DNA from: Mesorhizobium sp. NZP2077
GTDB taxonomy: Bacteria > Pseudomonadota > Alphaproteobacteria > Rhizobiales > Rhizobiaceae
Direction of reading: 5' to 3'
Assembly (NCBI RefSeq): GCF_013170805.1
Contig: NZ_CP051293.1
Location: 2,362,001 to 2,426,000, forward strand
Length of the DNA: 64,000 nucleotides
In this document: positions 44,147 to 51,561 of the stretch, in pieces
Position numbering within the stretch: position 1 is the stretch's first letter
Layout: the number at the start of each line of letters is the position of its first letter
Program-made: the position numbers and the translations under genes
Notes under the pieces: generated by a model
Told to the model about the DNA's origin: nothing
Seen by the model: only the letters and a program-made list of their open reading frames with translations
Database searches by the model: none

Positions 44147-45423
44147 ATGATCCCCGCTCACACGGTCTATGGCAAGCGACCGCGCCCGAACCGCCGGCTA
44201 CGGCCTCATTGGACGCAGTAGTATCGGCCGATGTGGTTGTCGTCGGCTGCGGTTATACGGGCATGTCCTGCGCCCTTCATCTGGCCGAGGCTGGCCGGAG
44301 GGTGGTCTTGCTGGAGAGCCGTGAGATCGGCTTTGGCGGCGCGGGCCGCAATGTCGGGCTGATCAACGCCGGCTTGTGGCTGATGCCCGACGACATGATC
44401 GCCGCGCTCGGCTCTGTCCATGGCGAGCGCTTGCTGGGGTTGCTCGGCGACGGCCCGGTACTGGTGATGGATATCATCGACAGGCATCGCATCAACTGCG
44501 AACTGGAAAGAAACGGCACCCTTCACTGCGCCGTCGGCCCGGCAGGGCTGAAGGAGATCAAAGAGCGCGCGGCGCAATGGCAAAGGCGCGGCGCGCCGGT
44601 GCGTGTCCTCGATGCCGAGCAAACGAAAGCAAGGCTGGGTACGCCGGCCTATTGCGGCGCCTTGCTCGACGAGCGCGCCGGCACGCTGCAGCCGCTTGCC
44701 TATGCTCGTGGTCTCGCGCAGGCTTGCCTGGCTGCCGGGGTGACTATTTATACGTCCAGCCCGGTTGTTGCGGCCGATAAGAAGGGCGATCGCTGGGTGG
44801 TCAGCACAACGGGCGGCACGGTCGACGCCGAGTGGGTCGTGGTTGCCACCGATGCGTACAGCACGGGACCGTGGCAGAGCGTCCGGTCCGAACAGGTGCA
44901 TCTGCCATACTTCAATCTGGCAACGCAGCCGCTCGGCGTCGATCTGTTGCAAACCATCTTGCCCGGGCGCGAGGGCGCTTGGGACACCAGGACAATCCTG
45001 TCTTCCTTCAGACTGGACAGGTCGGGACGGCTGGTCTTCGGCAGTGTCGGTGCGTTGCGCAACACCGGCACGGCGATCCACAAAGCCTGGGCCCGGCGGG
45101 CACTGGCGAAGCTCTATCCGCAGCTGGGCGCAGTCGAGTTCGAGCATGAGTGGTATGGGCAGATCGGCATGACTGCGGATGCGTTGCCGCGGCTCCACAA
45201 GTTCGGGAGGAATGTCGTCGGCTTCTCCGGCTACAACGGCCGCGGCATCTCGCCCGGCACGGTATTCGGCCGCGAATTGGCGTACCTCATCCTCGGCGAA
45301 AAGGCCGAAGCCGATATGTTGCTGCCGCTCACCGAGCTTCAGGAACCTTGGTTTCGTCGTTCCAGGGAAATCTACTACGAAATTGGTGCGCAGGTCGCCC
45401 ATCTGGCGTCGGAAAGATTCTGA
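44140..45423 (+). CDS. amaA: L-pipecolate oxidase (AmaA-like FAD oxidoreductase)
   Basis: 427 residues, DAO family. The FAD dinucleotide motif ADVVVVGCGYTGMSCALHLAEAG lies near residue 30, followed by ESREIGFGGAGRNVGLINAG, in which the Arg-Asn-Gly-like segment matches AmaA/PuuB oxidases. C-terminal YGQIGMTADALPRLHKFG and GFSGYNGRGISPGT close the FAD site. It would oxidise L-pipecolate to piperideine-6-carboxylate, giving the substrate of AmaB. ATG 44140 overlaps the aminotransferase stop by 7 bases. It is the last gene of the operon. Confidence 0.9.
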   Translation: MLNDPRSHGLWQATAPEPPATASLDAVVSADVVVVGCGYTGMSCALHLAEAGRRVVLLESREIGFGGAGRNVGLINAGLWLMPDDMIAALGSVHGERLLGLLGDGPVLVMDIIDRHRINCELERNGTLHCAVGPAGLKEIKERAAQWQRRGAPVRVLDAEQTKARLGTPAYCGALLDERAGTLQPLAYARGLAQACLAAGVTIYTSSPVVAADKKGDRWVVSTTGGTVDAEWVVVATDAYSTGPWQSVRSEQVHLPYFNLATQPLGVDLLQTILPGREGAWDTRTILSSFRLDRSGRLVFGSVGALRNTGTAIHKAWARRALAKLYPQLGAVEFEHEWYGQIGMTADALPRLHKFGRNVVGFSGYNGRGISPGTVFGRELAYLILGEKAEADMLLPLTELQEPWFRRSREIYYEIGAQVAHLASERF

Positions 45424-46126
45424 ACCGTCGTACACTATGCCGTTGTTTTCATTGCAACAAATCAAAGTTCCATAAGATAGGTTACGCGACTCTCAGCAGT
45501 AGATAATAGTATTTATTGACAATTTGACTGTCAATAATGGCTCATTCTGCAAATTTTTTTGGTTATTATAGAACAACACTCTCATTGTTGCAACAGCATG
45601 GCTTACCGGCACCTCAGGTGAGACGGGCCTCGCTCGCCTCCCCTCCCGGCGCACTCACTTGTGCGGCATGCAATAGACGCCCTCGGATTCCATAAGTACC
45701 GCGCCACCCTTCAACTCGCTCAATGCGCCGACCACGCTTGCGAATAAGTGCGGCTGGCATCCACGGCCTTCAGCCAAAGAAGAGGAAGAACGTAGCACGT
45801 CGTCTGATTGCCAGGTTCTGGCTTCACTGTGCCGGTAGCGGCCGGCCGGCCCAATGCGGGCTTGCTTGCTGGTGCCACCGAGTTCGGGGCGCGGCACGGA
45901 AGACGACCTCGCGCGAGGGCCGCGACTACCGTTCCGTCAAGCTCGGTGATTCCAGCTGTCCCGTTCCGACTTATGCGAGTCTGGTCGAGACCGAACCGAG
46001 GCGACTTCTCGCTCATCTGGTCACGCCGCACCGCAGAGTAATCCAACAAGCACGAAGCCCCCACCGCAAAGACGGGGCTTCGTTATATTCAGCTCCCGGC
46101 GCCGACCTCTCGTCAGATGTCCCAGG
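45424..46126. other. Intergenic region with a perfect palindrome
   Basis: About 700 bases without a firm gene. The first 170 are AT-rich. A minus-strand frame, 45655-45897, ending [20 protein letters not shown] and VYCMPHK has some protein-like character but no known family, so it is not called. A short hairpin lies near 46050-46080 (AGCCCCCACC...GGGGCTT), close to the mucR stop. Confidence 0.4.
45513..45537. promoter_or_regulatory. Perfect 9-bp inverted repeat, candidate operator
   Basis: TTATTGACA and TGTCAATAA are perfect complements separated by ATTTGAC. The arm contains TTGACA, a -35-like hexamer, so a regulator bound here would block a promoter. The target gene is not evident: no strong gene starts within 100 bases on either side. 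Confidence 0.45.
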
Positions 46127-46657
46127 TCAAGCCTTGGCAGTCGTCTTGCGCACCTTCTTCACCGGCGACTTGATTGCAGCCGCAGTTTTTCTTGCTGCCG
46201 CCGCACGCACGACCGGTTTCCGTTTTTCTGCCGCGGCAGATATGGGCGCTGGCGCCTTGCGTCCGAGCCCAATTGATTTCGCCAAGGCCGAGCGGGTGGC
46301 CGCGTAGTTCGGCGCGACCATCGGATAGTCGGACGGCAGGTTCCACTTCTGCCGATATTGGTCGGGGCTCAGACCAAAATGCTGGAGATGCCGCTTGAGC
46401 GATTTGAATTTCTTTCCGTCTTCCAGGCAGACGATGAAGTCGGGCGTTACCGATTTCTTAATCGATACTGCAGGCTCCTGCTTAACCACCGGCTCTACAG
46501 CTGGCGTTCCGATACCGTTCAGAGCGGCATGGATGTCGCCGATTAGTTTCGGCAATTCGCCAACCGGCAGTGGATTGTTCGATACATAGGCCGCGACAAT
46601 GTCAGCCGTTATCGACACGGTATCCGGTTTGTTGCCTTGCTCAAGAGCAGTGGTCAT
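46127..46657 (-). CDS. MucR/Ros-family zinc-finger regulator
   Basis: 176 residues. The N-terminal part (ITADIVAAYVSNNPLPVGEL, PKLIGDIHAAL) and the finger FIVCLEDGKKFKSLKRHLQH, then FGLSPDQYRQKWNLPSDYPM, are standard MucR. The finger has Cys-x2-Asp and two His, but they are spaced His-x2-His instead of the common His-x3-His, so one residue is missing in the loop. A lysine/alanine-rich tail (~135-176) is long for the family. MucR proteins are H-NS-like repressors that silence exopolysaccharide, motility and transferred genes. AAGGGAAATCAT precedes ATG 46657. Confidence 0.92.
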   Translation of the reverse strand: MTTALEQGNKPDTVSITADIVAAYVSNNPLPVGELPKLIGDIHAALNGIGTPAVEPVVKQEPAVSIKKSVTPDFIVCLEDGKKFKSLKRHLQHFGLSPDQYRQKWNLPSDYPMVAPNYAATRSALAKSIGLGRKAPAPISAAAEKRKPVVRAAAARKTAAAIKSPVKKVRKTTAKA

Positions 46658-47200
46658 ATGATTTCCCTTTTTTGTATCGGATGAATTGAGCGACGTTTGA
46701 TTTTTCTGCCCTGCCTACGACGCAAATAGTACATTTCTTCGTTAAATCCACCTCTCTTGCGCAACATGACAAGAGTAAGTTTCGCTTCTGTTGTTCCATC
46801 GGCTGGGGTGCCCTTGCCGATCTCATACAAAGCGAGAAGCTTCCCTTGCTTTTCCGCCCGTTCCAGCTGTGCAGAGCAGTGCTGGCTCGCACCCTGGCTA
46901 TAGAGTTTCTATTTAGGCGCAGTGTGCATGATCGCATCTGTGGGGCGTGGGAGGTTTCGAGGGAACACGATCTGGCGTTTGAAGGTTGCTCATAGGCAGC
47001 GTCTGCTTTGACGAGCTTCGCCTACTCAAGCATTGCGCCCTTCATCATCTGGTTCAAGGCTCGCGAGAGAAGATTGTCGCCTGTAGCGACGAAGATCCCG
47101 AAAGCTTCCTGCGCAAGCGCTTGGCTGCGGCGTCGGCGCCGGCGCACCGGCGGAAGTCTGCTGTTCGGGCTTCGCGCCGGCCGCTGCTCGCCAACTGTGG
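46658..47200. other. Gap between mucR and traD
   Basis: No convincing gene. It includes the mucR leader. In Ti-type tra regions the coupling-protein gene traG follows traD; here the 200 bases after traD show no TraG start or membrane segments. A plus-strand frame near 47000-47204 (FDELRLLKHCALHHLVQGSR) looks partly coding but is unrecognised. Confidence 0.45.
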
Positions 47201-47449
47201 CTAAGTTCGCCGGCCCATCTGCTCCTCACGCCGTTCACCATCGAAGGCCTGCCTACCCTTCGCAGTCCACAGGTTTCGCGCATTCTTCCCTTCATGGCTC
47301 TGCAGCTTTTCCGCCATCCAGAGCATCGCACCGTAGATGGTAGCGCGATCGTCGTTGGTTAGCTCGACGATGCCGGCCTTGACGACGAGACCGCCGAGTT
47401 CGATCAGATGCCGGGTGCGCTTGCGGCGCTCGACCTGCCACGCGCGCAT
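47201..47449 (-). CDS. traD: Conjugal transfer protein TraD
   Basis: 82 residues. RKRTRHLIELGGLVVKAGIV, then ELTNDDRATIYGAMLWMAEK is the Ti/rhizobial TraD pattern (short relaxosome accessory protein, not the F-type TraD). ATG 47449 starts two bases after the traC stop region, so traC and traD are coupled. TraD helps relaxosome function at oriT. Confidence 0.88.
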   Translation of the reverse strand: MRAWQVERRKRTRHLIELGGLVVKAGIVELTNDDRATIYGAMLWMAEKLQSHEGKNARNLWTAKGRQAFDGERREEQMGRRT

Positions 47450-47450
47450 G

Positions 47451-47777
47451 TCATTGCGAGCCAGAGCCGCTTGCCGGCGATTGTGGGCTGCCCGGTTGCG
47501 CTGGAGCGCTGCGAGCGTTGCGCTGAGATGCCGGAGCAGTTCGCCGGGACCGGCTCTCGAAAAACATCACTCCACGCTTAGCCCATGCCTCGCGCTTTGC
47601 GGTGTCTTTCGTTTCAACAATTGCGACCAGCGCGCCGGCCAGTTCGTCGGTGCTCAGTTGATCGGCGCCGGTGGCGATCACCAGTTCACCGAGCTGCTGT
47701 ACCTTTCGCGTCTTGAGCTCTCTCGCCTTGTCTTCCAGCGCCTTCAGTTCGGCGTCGAAGTCGCGTGGTTTGCGCAT
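47451..47777 (-). CDS. traC: Conjugal transfer protein TraC
   Basis: 108 residues. RKPRDFDAELKALEDKARELK, QQLGELVIATGADQLSTDEL and AGALVAIVETKDTAKREAWA, then FFESRSRRT, match rhizobial TraC, an oriT-binding relaxosome protein with a coiled N-terminus. GGAGA lies 8 bases before ATG 47777, which is preferred over ATG 47789. It is transcribed away from traA across oriT, the usual Ti arrangement. Confidence 0.9.
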   Translation of the reverse strand: MRKPRDFDAELKALEDKARELKTRKVQQLGELVIATGADQLSTDELAGALVAIVETKDTAKREAWAKRGVMFFESRSRRTAPASQRNARSAPAQPGSPQSPASGSGSQ

Positions 47778-47884
47778 GGCTGTCTCCATTGATTGTCGAT
47801 CTCTGGATGATAGTTGAGCGTCCGCCGGAAGGCTTCAGGGTTGCCGAGACAGCCCGGGACGGGCTGGTCCATCCCGAGAATTTT

Positions 47885-47925
47885 TCGAGGGAGGGCGCGC
47901 TTATACGTCGTGCCGACGTACGCTT
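47885..47925. other. oriT: Origin of transfer (oriT), RSF1010/Ti-type nick region
   Basis: Between the divergent traC and traA genes the sequence GGGAGGGCGCGCTTATAC, read on the other strand, gives ATAAGCGCGCCCTCCC, close to the RSF1010 nick region (TAAGTGCGCCCT). An adjacent perfect palindrome TACGTCG-TGC-CGACGTA (47904-47920) fits the relaxase or accessory binding arm. Position, gene layout and sequence agree; the exact nick base is not proven. Confidence 0.78.
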
Positions 47926-47949
47926 CGACGTGCAAATGATCCTGTCGCG

Positions 47950-50900
47950 ATGGCGATCTATCATCTTCACGTCAAGGTCATTGGCCGCAAGGCTGGGAGC
48001 AGTGCTGTCGCGTCTGCCGCCTACCGCTCGGCTTCGCGGTTACGCGACGAGCGCATCGAACGGACGCATGATTTCTCGGCCAAGCGCAGTGTCGTTCATT
48101 CCGAGGTGATGCTGCCGGAGAATGCACCGGACGCCTGGAGCGACCGCGAACGGCTGTGGAACGATGTCGAGGCGTTCGAGGTACGCAAGGACGCGCAGCT
48201 TGCCCGCGAGGTCGAATTTGCGCTCCCCCGCGAACTCAGCCAGTCGCAAGGCATCGAACTGGCGCGCGACTTTGTTCAGGCGGAATTTGTCGGTCGGGGC
48301 ATGGTCGCTGATCTCAATGTGCATTGGGACAGGGCAGAAGATGGCAGTCCCAAGCCGCATGCCCATGTCATGCTCACCATGCGGTCGGTCGATGAGAACG
48401 GTTTCGGGGCGAAGGTGCGCGACTGGAATGCCACCCAGATGGTCGAGCGTTGGCGCGAACGGTGGGCCGAGCTTGCCAATGAGCGGCTTGCCGAGCTCGA
48501 CATCGACGCCCGCATCGATCATCGCAGCCTGGAAGCGCAGGGCATTGCCTTGGAGCCGCAAACCCAGATTGGTGCTCCGGCTCAACGCATTGAGGGCAAT
48601 GGCCTTGACGCTGCCGGCATTGAAGCGGATCGCGCCGAACTGCATCGCGAGATCGCGCGCAACAATGGCGCGCGCATCATTGCCGATGCATCGGTGGCGC
48701 TAGAGGCCATCACGCATCAGCAATCGACTTTTACCCGCCGCGACATCGCGAAGTTCTCGCATCGTCACAGCGATGGAGTGGAACAGTTCAACGCGGTCGT
48801 GGCAGCCATCACCAACGCACCCGATCTGGTCGAACTCGGCAAGGACCGGCGCGGCGAAGACCGTTTCACCACCCGGCAAATGATCGAGAACGAGCAGCGC
48901 CTGCATCGCGCTGCAGAGCGCATCGATTTGGACGAGCGACACGCGGTGAGTGACGCACATCGCGAGGCAGCACTGGCGCGGGCTGCGCAACGCGGTCTTG
49001 TCCTGTCAGGCGAGCAGGTCGAAGCGCTGGATCACATCACCGATGGTCGCGGTCTTGGTGTCGTTGTCGGCTTTGCCGGAACGGGCAAGAGCGCCATGCT
49101 GGGCGTTGCGCGCCAGGCATGGGCAGCGGCGGGCTACGAGGTTCGAGGCGCCGCACTCTCCGGCATTGCCGCCGAGAATCTCGAAAGCGGATCAGGCATC
49201 TCGTCACGCACCATAGCCAGTATGGAACACAGCTGGGGACAGGGCAGGGATCTGCTCACAGCCCGCGATGTCCTGGTGATCGATGAGGCCGGCATGGTCG
49301 GCACGCGCCAGTTGGAGCGCGTGCTGTCCCATGCGGCGGACGTCGGCGCAAAAGTCGTGCTTGTGGGCGATCCGCAGCAGTTGCAGGCCATCGAGGCCGG
49401 CGCTGCATTCCGTTCGATCTACGAACGCTACGGCGGCGTTGAAATCGGCCAGGTGCGCCGCCAGCGCGAGGACTGGCAGCGTGACGCAACGCGAGATCTG
49501 GCAACTGGCAGGATCTGCGCTGCGATCGAGGTCTATGACGCCAGAGGCATGGTGCATCATGCCGCGACGCGCGACGAAGCGCGAGGTGCACTCGTCGAGC
49601 GCTGGGATCGCGACAGGCAGGCGCATCCAGAGGCAAGCCGGATCATCCTCACTCACACAAACGAGGAAGTGCGGGCGCTCAACAATGCAGCGCGCGAGCG
49701 CATGCGCGCCGCCGGAGATCTCGGCGACGAAGTTCAGGTGGATGTGGAACGCGGTGCACGGAACTTCGCCAGCGGCGACCGTGTCATGTTCCTGCGCAAC
49801 GAGCGTGGGCTCGGCGTCAAGAACGGCACGCTTGGCATCGTGAAGGACGTCAGCGGACAGAGCATGACCGTGCGCACTGACGATCACCGGTCGGTGCGCT
49901 TCGACCTGAAAGACTACACGCACATCGACCACGGCTATGCCGCGACCATCCACAAGGCCCAGGGCATGACGGTTGACCGCACCCACGTTCTAGCGACGCA
50001 GGGCCTGGACGCCCATGGGAGCTATGTCGCCCTATCGCGTCATCGAGACGGGATGGACCTGCATTACGCCAGCGACGACTTCGCGACACGAGACCGGCTC
50101 GTCCGCACGCTGTCGCGCGACCGTGCCAAGGACATGGCGTCGGATTACGAGCAGGCCGATCCGGCGCAGAGCTATGCCGAACGGCGCGGGATCACCTTCC
50201 GCGAGCGCGTGGTTGAGATCGTGCGCCGGATCGTTCCGGAGAAGCTGCGCGACAGGATCGGCGGATTGCTGGACGGGTTGCGCTCGCCCGCAGACGGCGA
50301 GCCCTCGCAGGACCGTGGACCTGGGCCGGGAAGGGAAAATGTTGGGGCGCACATCGGAGATGCAGACCCGACGCCCGACAGAAAAACTCCCGCAACCGGC
50401 GTGCCACGCGACACGATTCTGCCGGTGGACGCGGAAGCGGCGTTGCGCAGCGCTCGTACGAAGGCGCTAGTGCGTCACGCGCGCGCTCTCGACGCGATGT
50501 CGCACAACGCAAATGCGGATGGGCAGGGGACGCCTGAGCAGATGCGCGAGTTGAGGGATGCCCGTAGCGCTTTCGAGAAGGTGCGACCGCATGGCTGGCG
50601 CGATGCCGAAGCGGCTTATGTGAAAAATCCCGAGCTGGTTCGTGAAGCGGGTGCCGGCCGCGTCAATCGAATCGTGCTTGCTCTCCAGCTTGAAACGGAA
50701 ATCCGCACCGGGATGGACATCGATCCCGGCCGCCGCGCCGACCGGTTCGTGGAACGCTGGCAAAAGCTCGATCGGACGGGACGGGAGCAATATCAGACCG
50801 GCGACATGTCCGGCTACAAGTCAACGCGTTCGGCCATGTCCGATATGGCCAAGAGCCTCGAACGAGATCCGCAGCTTGAATCCTTGCTTGCCAATCGTAA

Positions 50901-50997
50901 AAAGGCGCTTGGCATCCAGGTCGAATCCGGCCGGCGCCTTGGTGCGGAACTGGCATTCAGCCATGGCATCGGTAAGGGGCGGGGCCTTGGGCTCTGA
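47950..50997 (+). CDS. traA: TraA relaxase-helicase (MOBQ, Ti type)
   Basis: 1015 residues. The N-terminal MobA/MobL relaxase domain (~1-220): YHLHVKVIGRKAGSSAVASA, AAYRSASRLRDER, with the metal-binding HAHVMLTMRSV (~136). A RecD/TraI-type helicase follows: Walker A GFAGTGKSAML (~374), DVLVIDEAGMVGTRQLERVL (~438), GDPQQLQAIE and HGYAATIHKAQGMTVDRTHV (~655). The C-terminal third is a charged region (~770-1015). It nicks oriT, stays on the 5' end and unwinds the strand for transfer. Start ATG 47950 lies just past oriT. It is intact and near normal length (about 1100); no traF or traB follows. Confidence 0.95.
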   Translation: MAIYHLHVKVIGRKAGSSAVASAAYRSASRLRDERIERTHDFSAKRSVVHSEVMLPENAPDAWSDRERLWNDVEAFEVRKDAQLAREVEFALPRELSQSQGIELARDFVQAEFVGRGMVADLNVHWDRAEDGSPKPHAHVMLTMRSVDENGFGAKVRDWNATQMVERWRERWAELANERLAELDIDARIDHRSLEAQGIALEPQTQIGAPAQRIEGNGLDAAGIEADRAELHREIARNNGARIIADASVALEAITHQQSTFTRRDIAKFSHRHSDGVEQFNAVVAAITNAPDLVELGKDRRGEDRFTTRQMIENEQRLHRAAERIDLDERHAVSDAHREAALARAAQRGLVLSGEQVEALDHITDGRGLGVVVGFAGTGKSAMLGVARQAWAAAGYEVRGAALSGIAAENLESGSGISSRTIASMEHSWGQGRDLLTARDVLVIDEAGMVGTRQLERVLSHAADVGAKVVLVGDPQQLQAIEAGAAFRSIYERYGGVEIGQVRRQREDWQRDATRDLATGRICAAIEVYDARGMVHHAATRDEARGALVERWDRDRQAHPEASRIILTHTNEEVRALNNAARERMRAAGDLGDEVQVDVERGARNFASGDRVMFLRNERGLGVKNGTLGIVKDVSGQSMTVRTDDHRSVRFDLKDYTHIDHGYAATIHKAQGMTVDRTHVLATQGLDAHGSYVALSRHRDGMDLHYASDDFATRDRLVRTLSRDRAKDMASDYEQADPAQSYAERRGITFRERVVEIVRRIVPEKLRDRIGGLLDGLRSPADGEPSQDRGPGPGRENVGAHIGDADPTPDRKTPATGVPRDTILPVDAEAALRSARTKALVRHARALDAMSHNANADGQGTPEQMRELRDARSAFEKVRPHGWRDAEAAYVKNPELVREAGAGRVNRIVLALQLETEIRTGMDIDPGRRADRFVERWQKLDRTGREQYQTGDMSGYKSTRSAMSDMAKSLERDPQLESLLANRKKALGIQVESGRRLGAELAFSHGIGKGRGLGL

Positions 50998-51128
50998 CAC
51001 CCCTCCGATTTGCCGCCGTTCCCACGCCCCAGATCGACGCGATGACAAATCTGATTGCGCGGCGACCTTGGGTTGTCCTGTCTGGTTCCAGCAGGTGCCA
51101 AATGCTCTCAGCGAAAGGCAAGGCAGCC

Positions 51129-51344
51129 ATGCCTGAACTGGATCGTATCATTCGCCTTAAGACCGTCCTCGCGCGGACCGGCTTGTCCCGCTCGACGATG
51201 TACCGAAAAATCGGCGAAGGCACGTTCCCGGCCCAGGTCAAGATCAGCTTAAACGGTGCGGGATGGAGGGAGTCGGACATCAATCGGTGGGTCGCTGATC
51301 CTGTCTCATGGCACACCAGTGCATCACGAAAAAACAGCGACTAG
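51129..51344 (+). CDS. AlpA-family DNA-binding protein, candidate excisionase
   Basis: 71 residues. DRIIRLKTVLARTGLSRSTM, YRKIGEGTFPAQVKIS and GWRESDINRWVADPVSW are a textbook AlpA/Phage_AlpA winged HTH. In Mesorhizobium ICEs such small proteins act as recombination directionality factors (RdfS type) that drive excision with the integrase. Its place between the relaxase and the recombinase fits that role. ATG 51129 is used; ATG 51102 would add nine residues. Confidence 0.88.
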   Translation: MPELDRIIRLKTVLARTGLSRSTMYRKIGEGTFPAQVKISLNGAGWRESDINRWVADPVSWHTSASRKNSD

Positions 51345-51561
51345 TGGCGGTGGAGTGGCACGTTGCGCCCATCGTTGAACAGTCCTCTCTGATGTAAGTT
51401 CAACGACTGGGAATGGCCGACTGCAGACAGGCAGCTTCCGGCCTCCGCAAGAAACCAGCGGACATTCATTTCGCTAGTACGAGTACCGAGGTCGGCCCGG
51501 AGTAGACGGGCCGGACCGAGCCCGCATTGGCGAAATGCAGCAAGAATGGCACAATTGAAAT

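Noticed and set aside
45655..45897. Possible 80-residue protein on the minus strand ending [13 protein letters not shown]
   Set aside because: Some protein-like character but no recognised family, weak start context and frame competition; left in the gap description.
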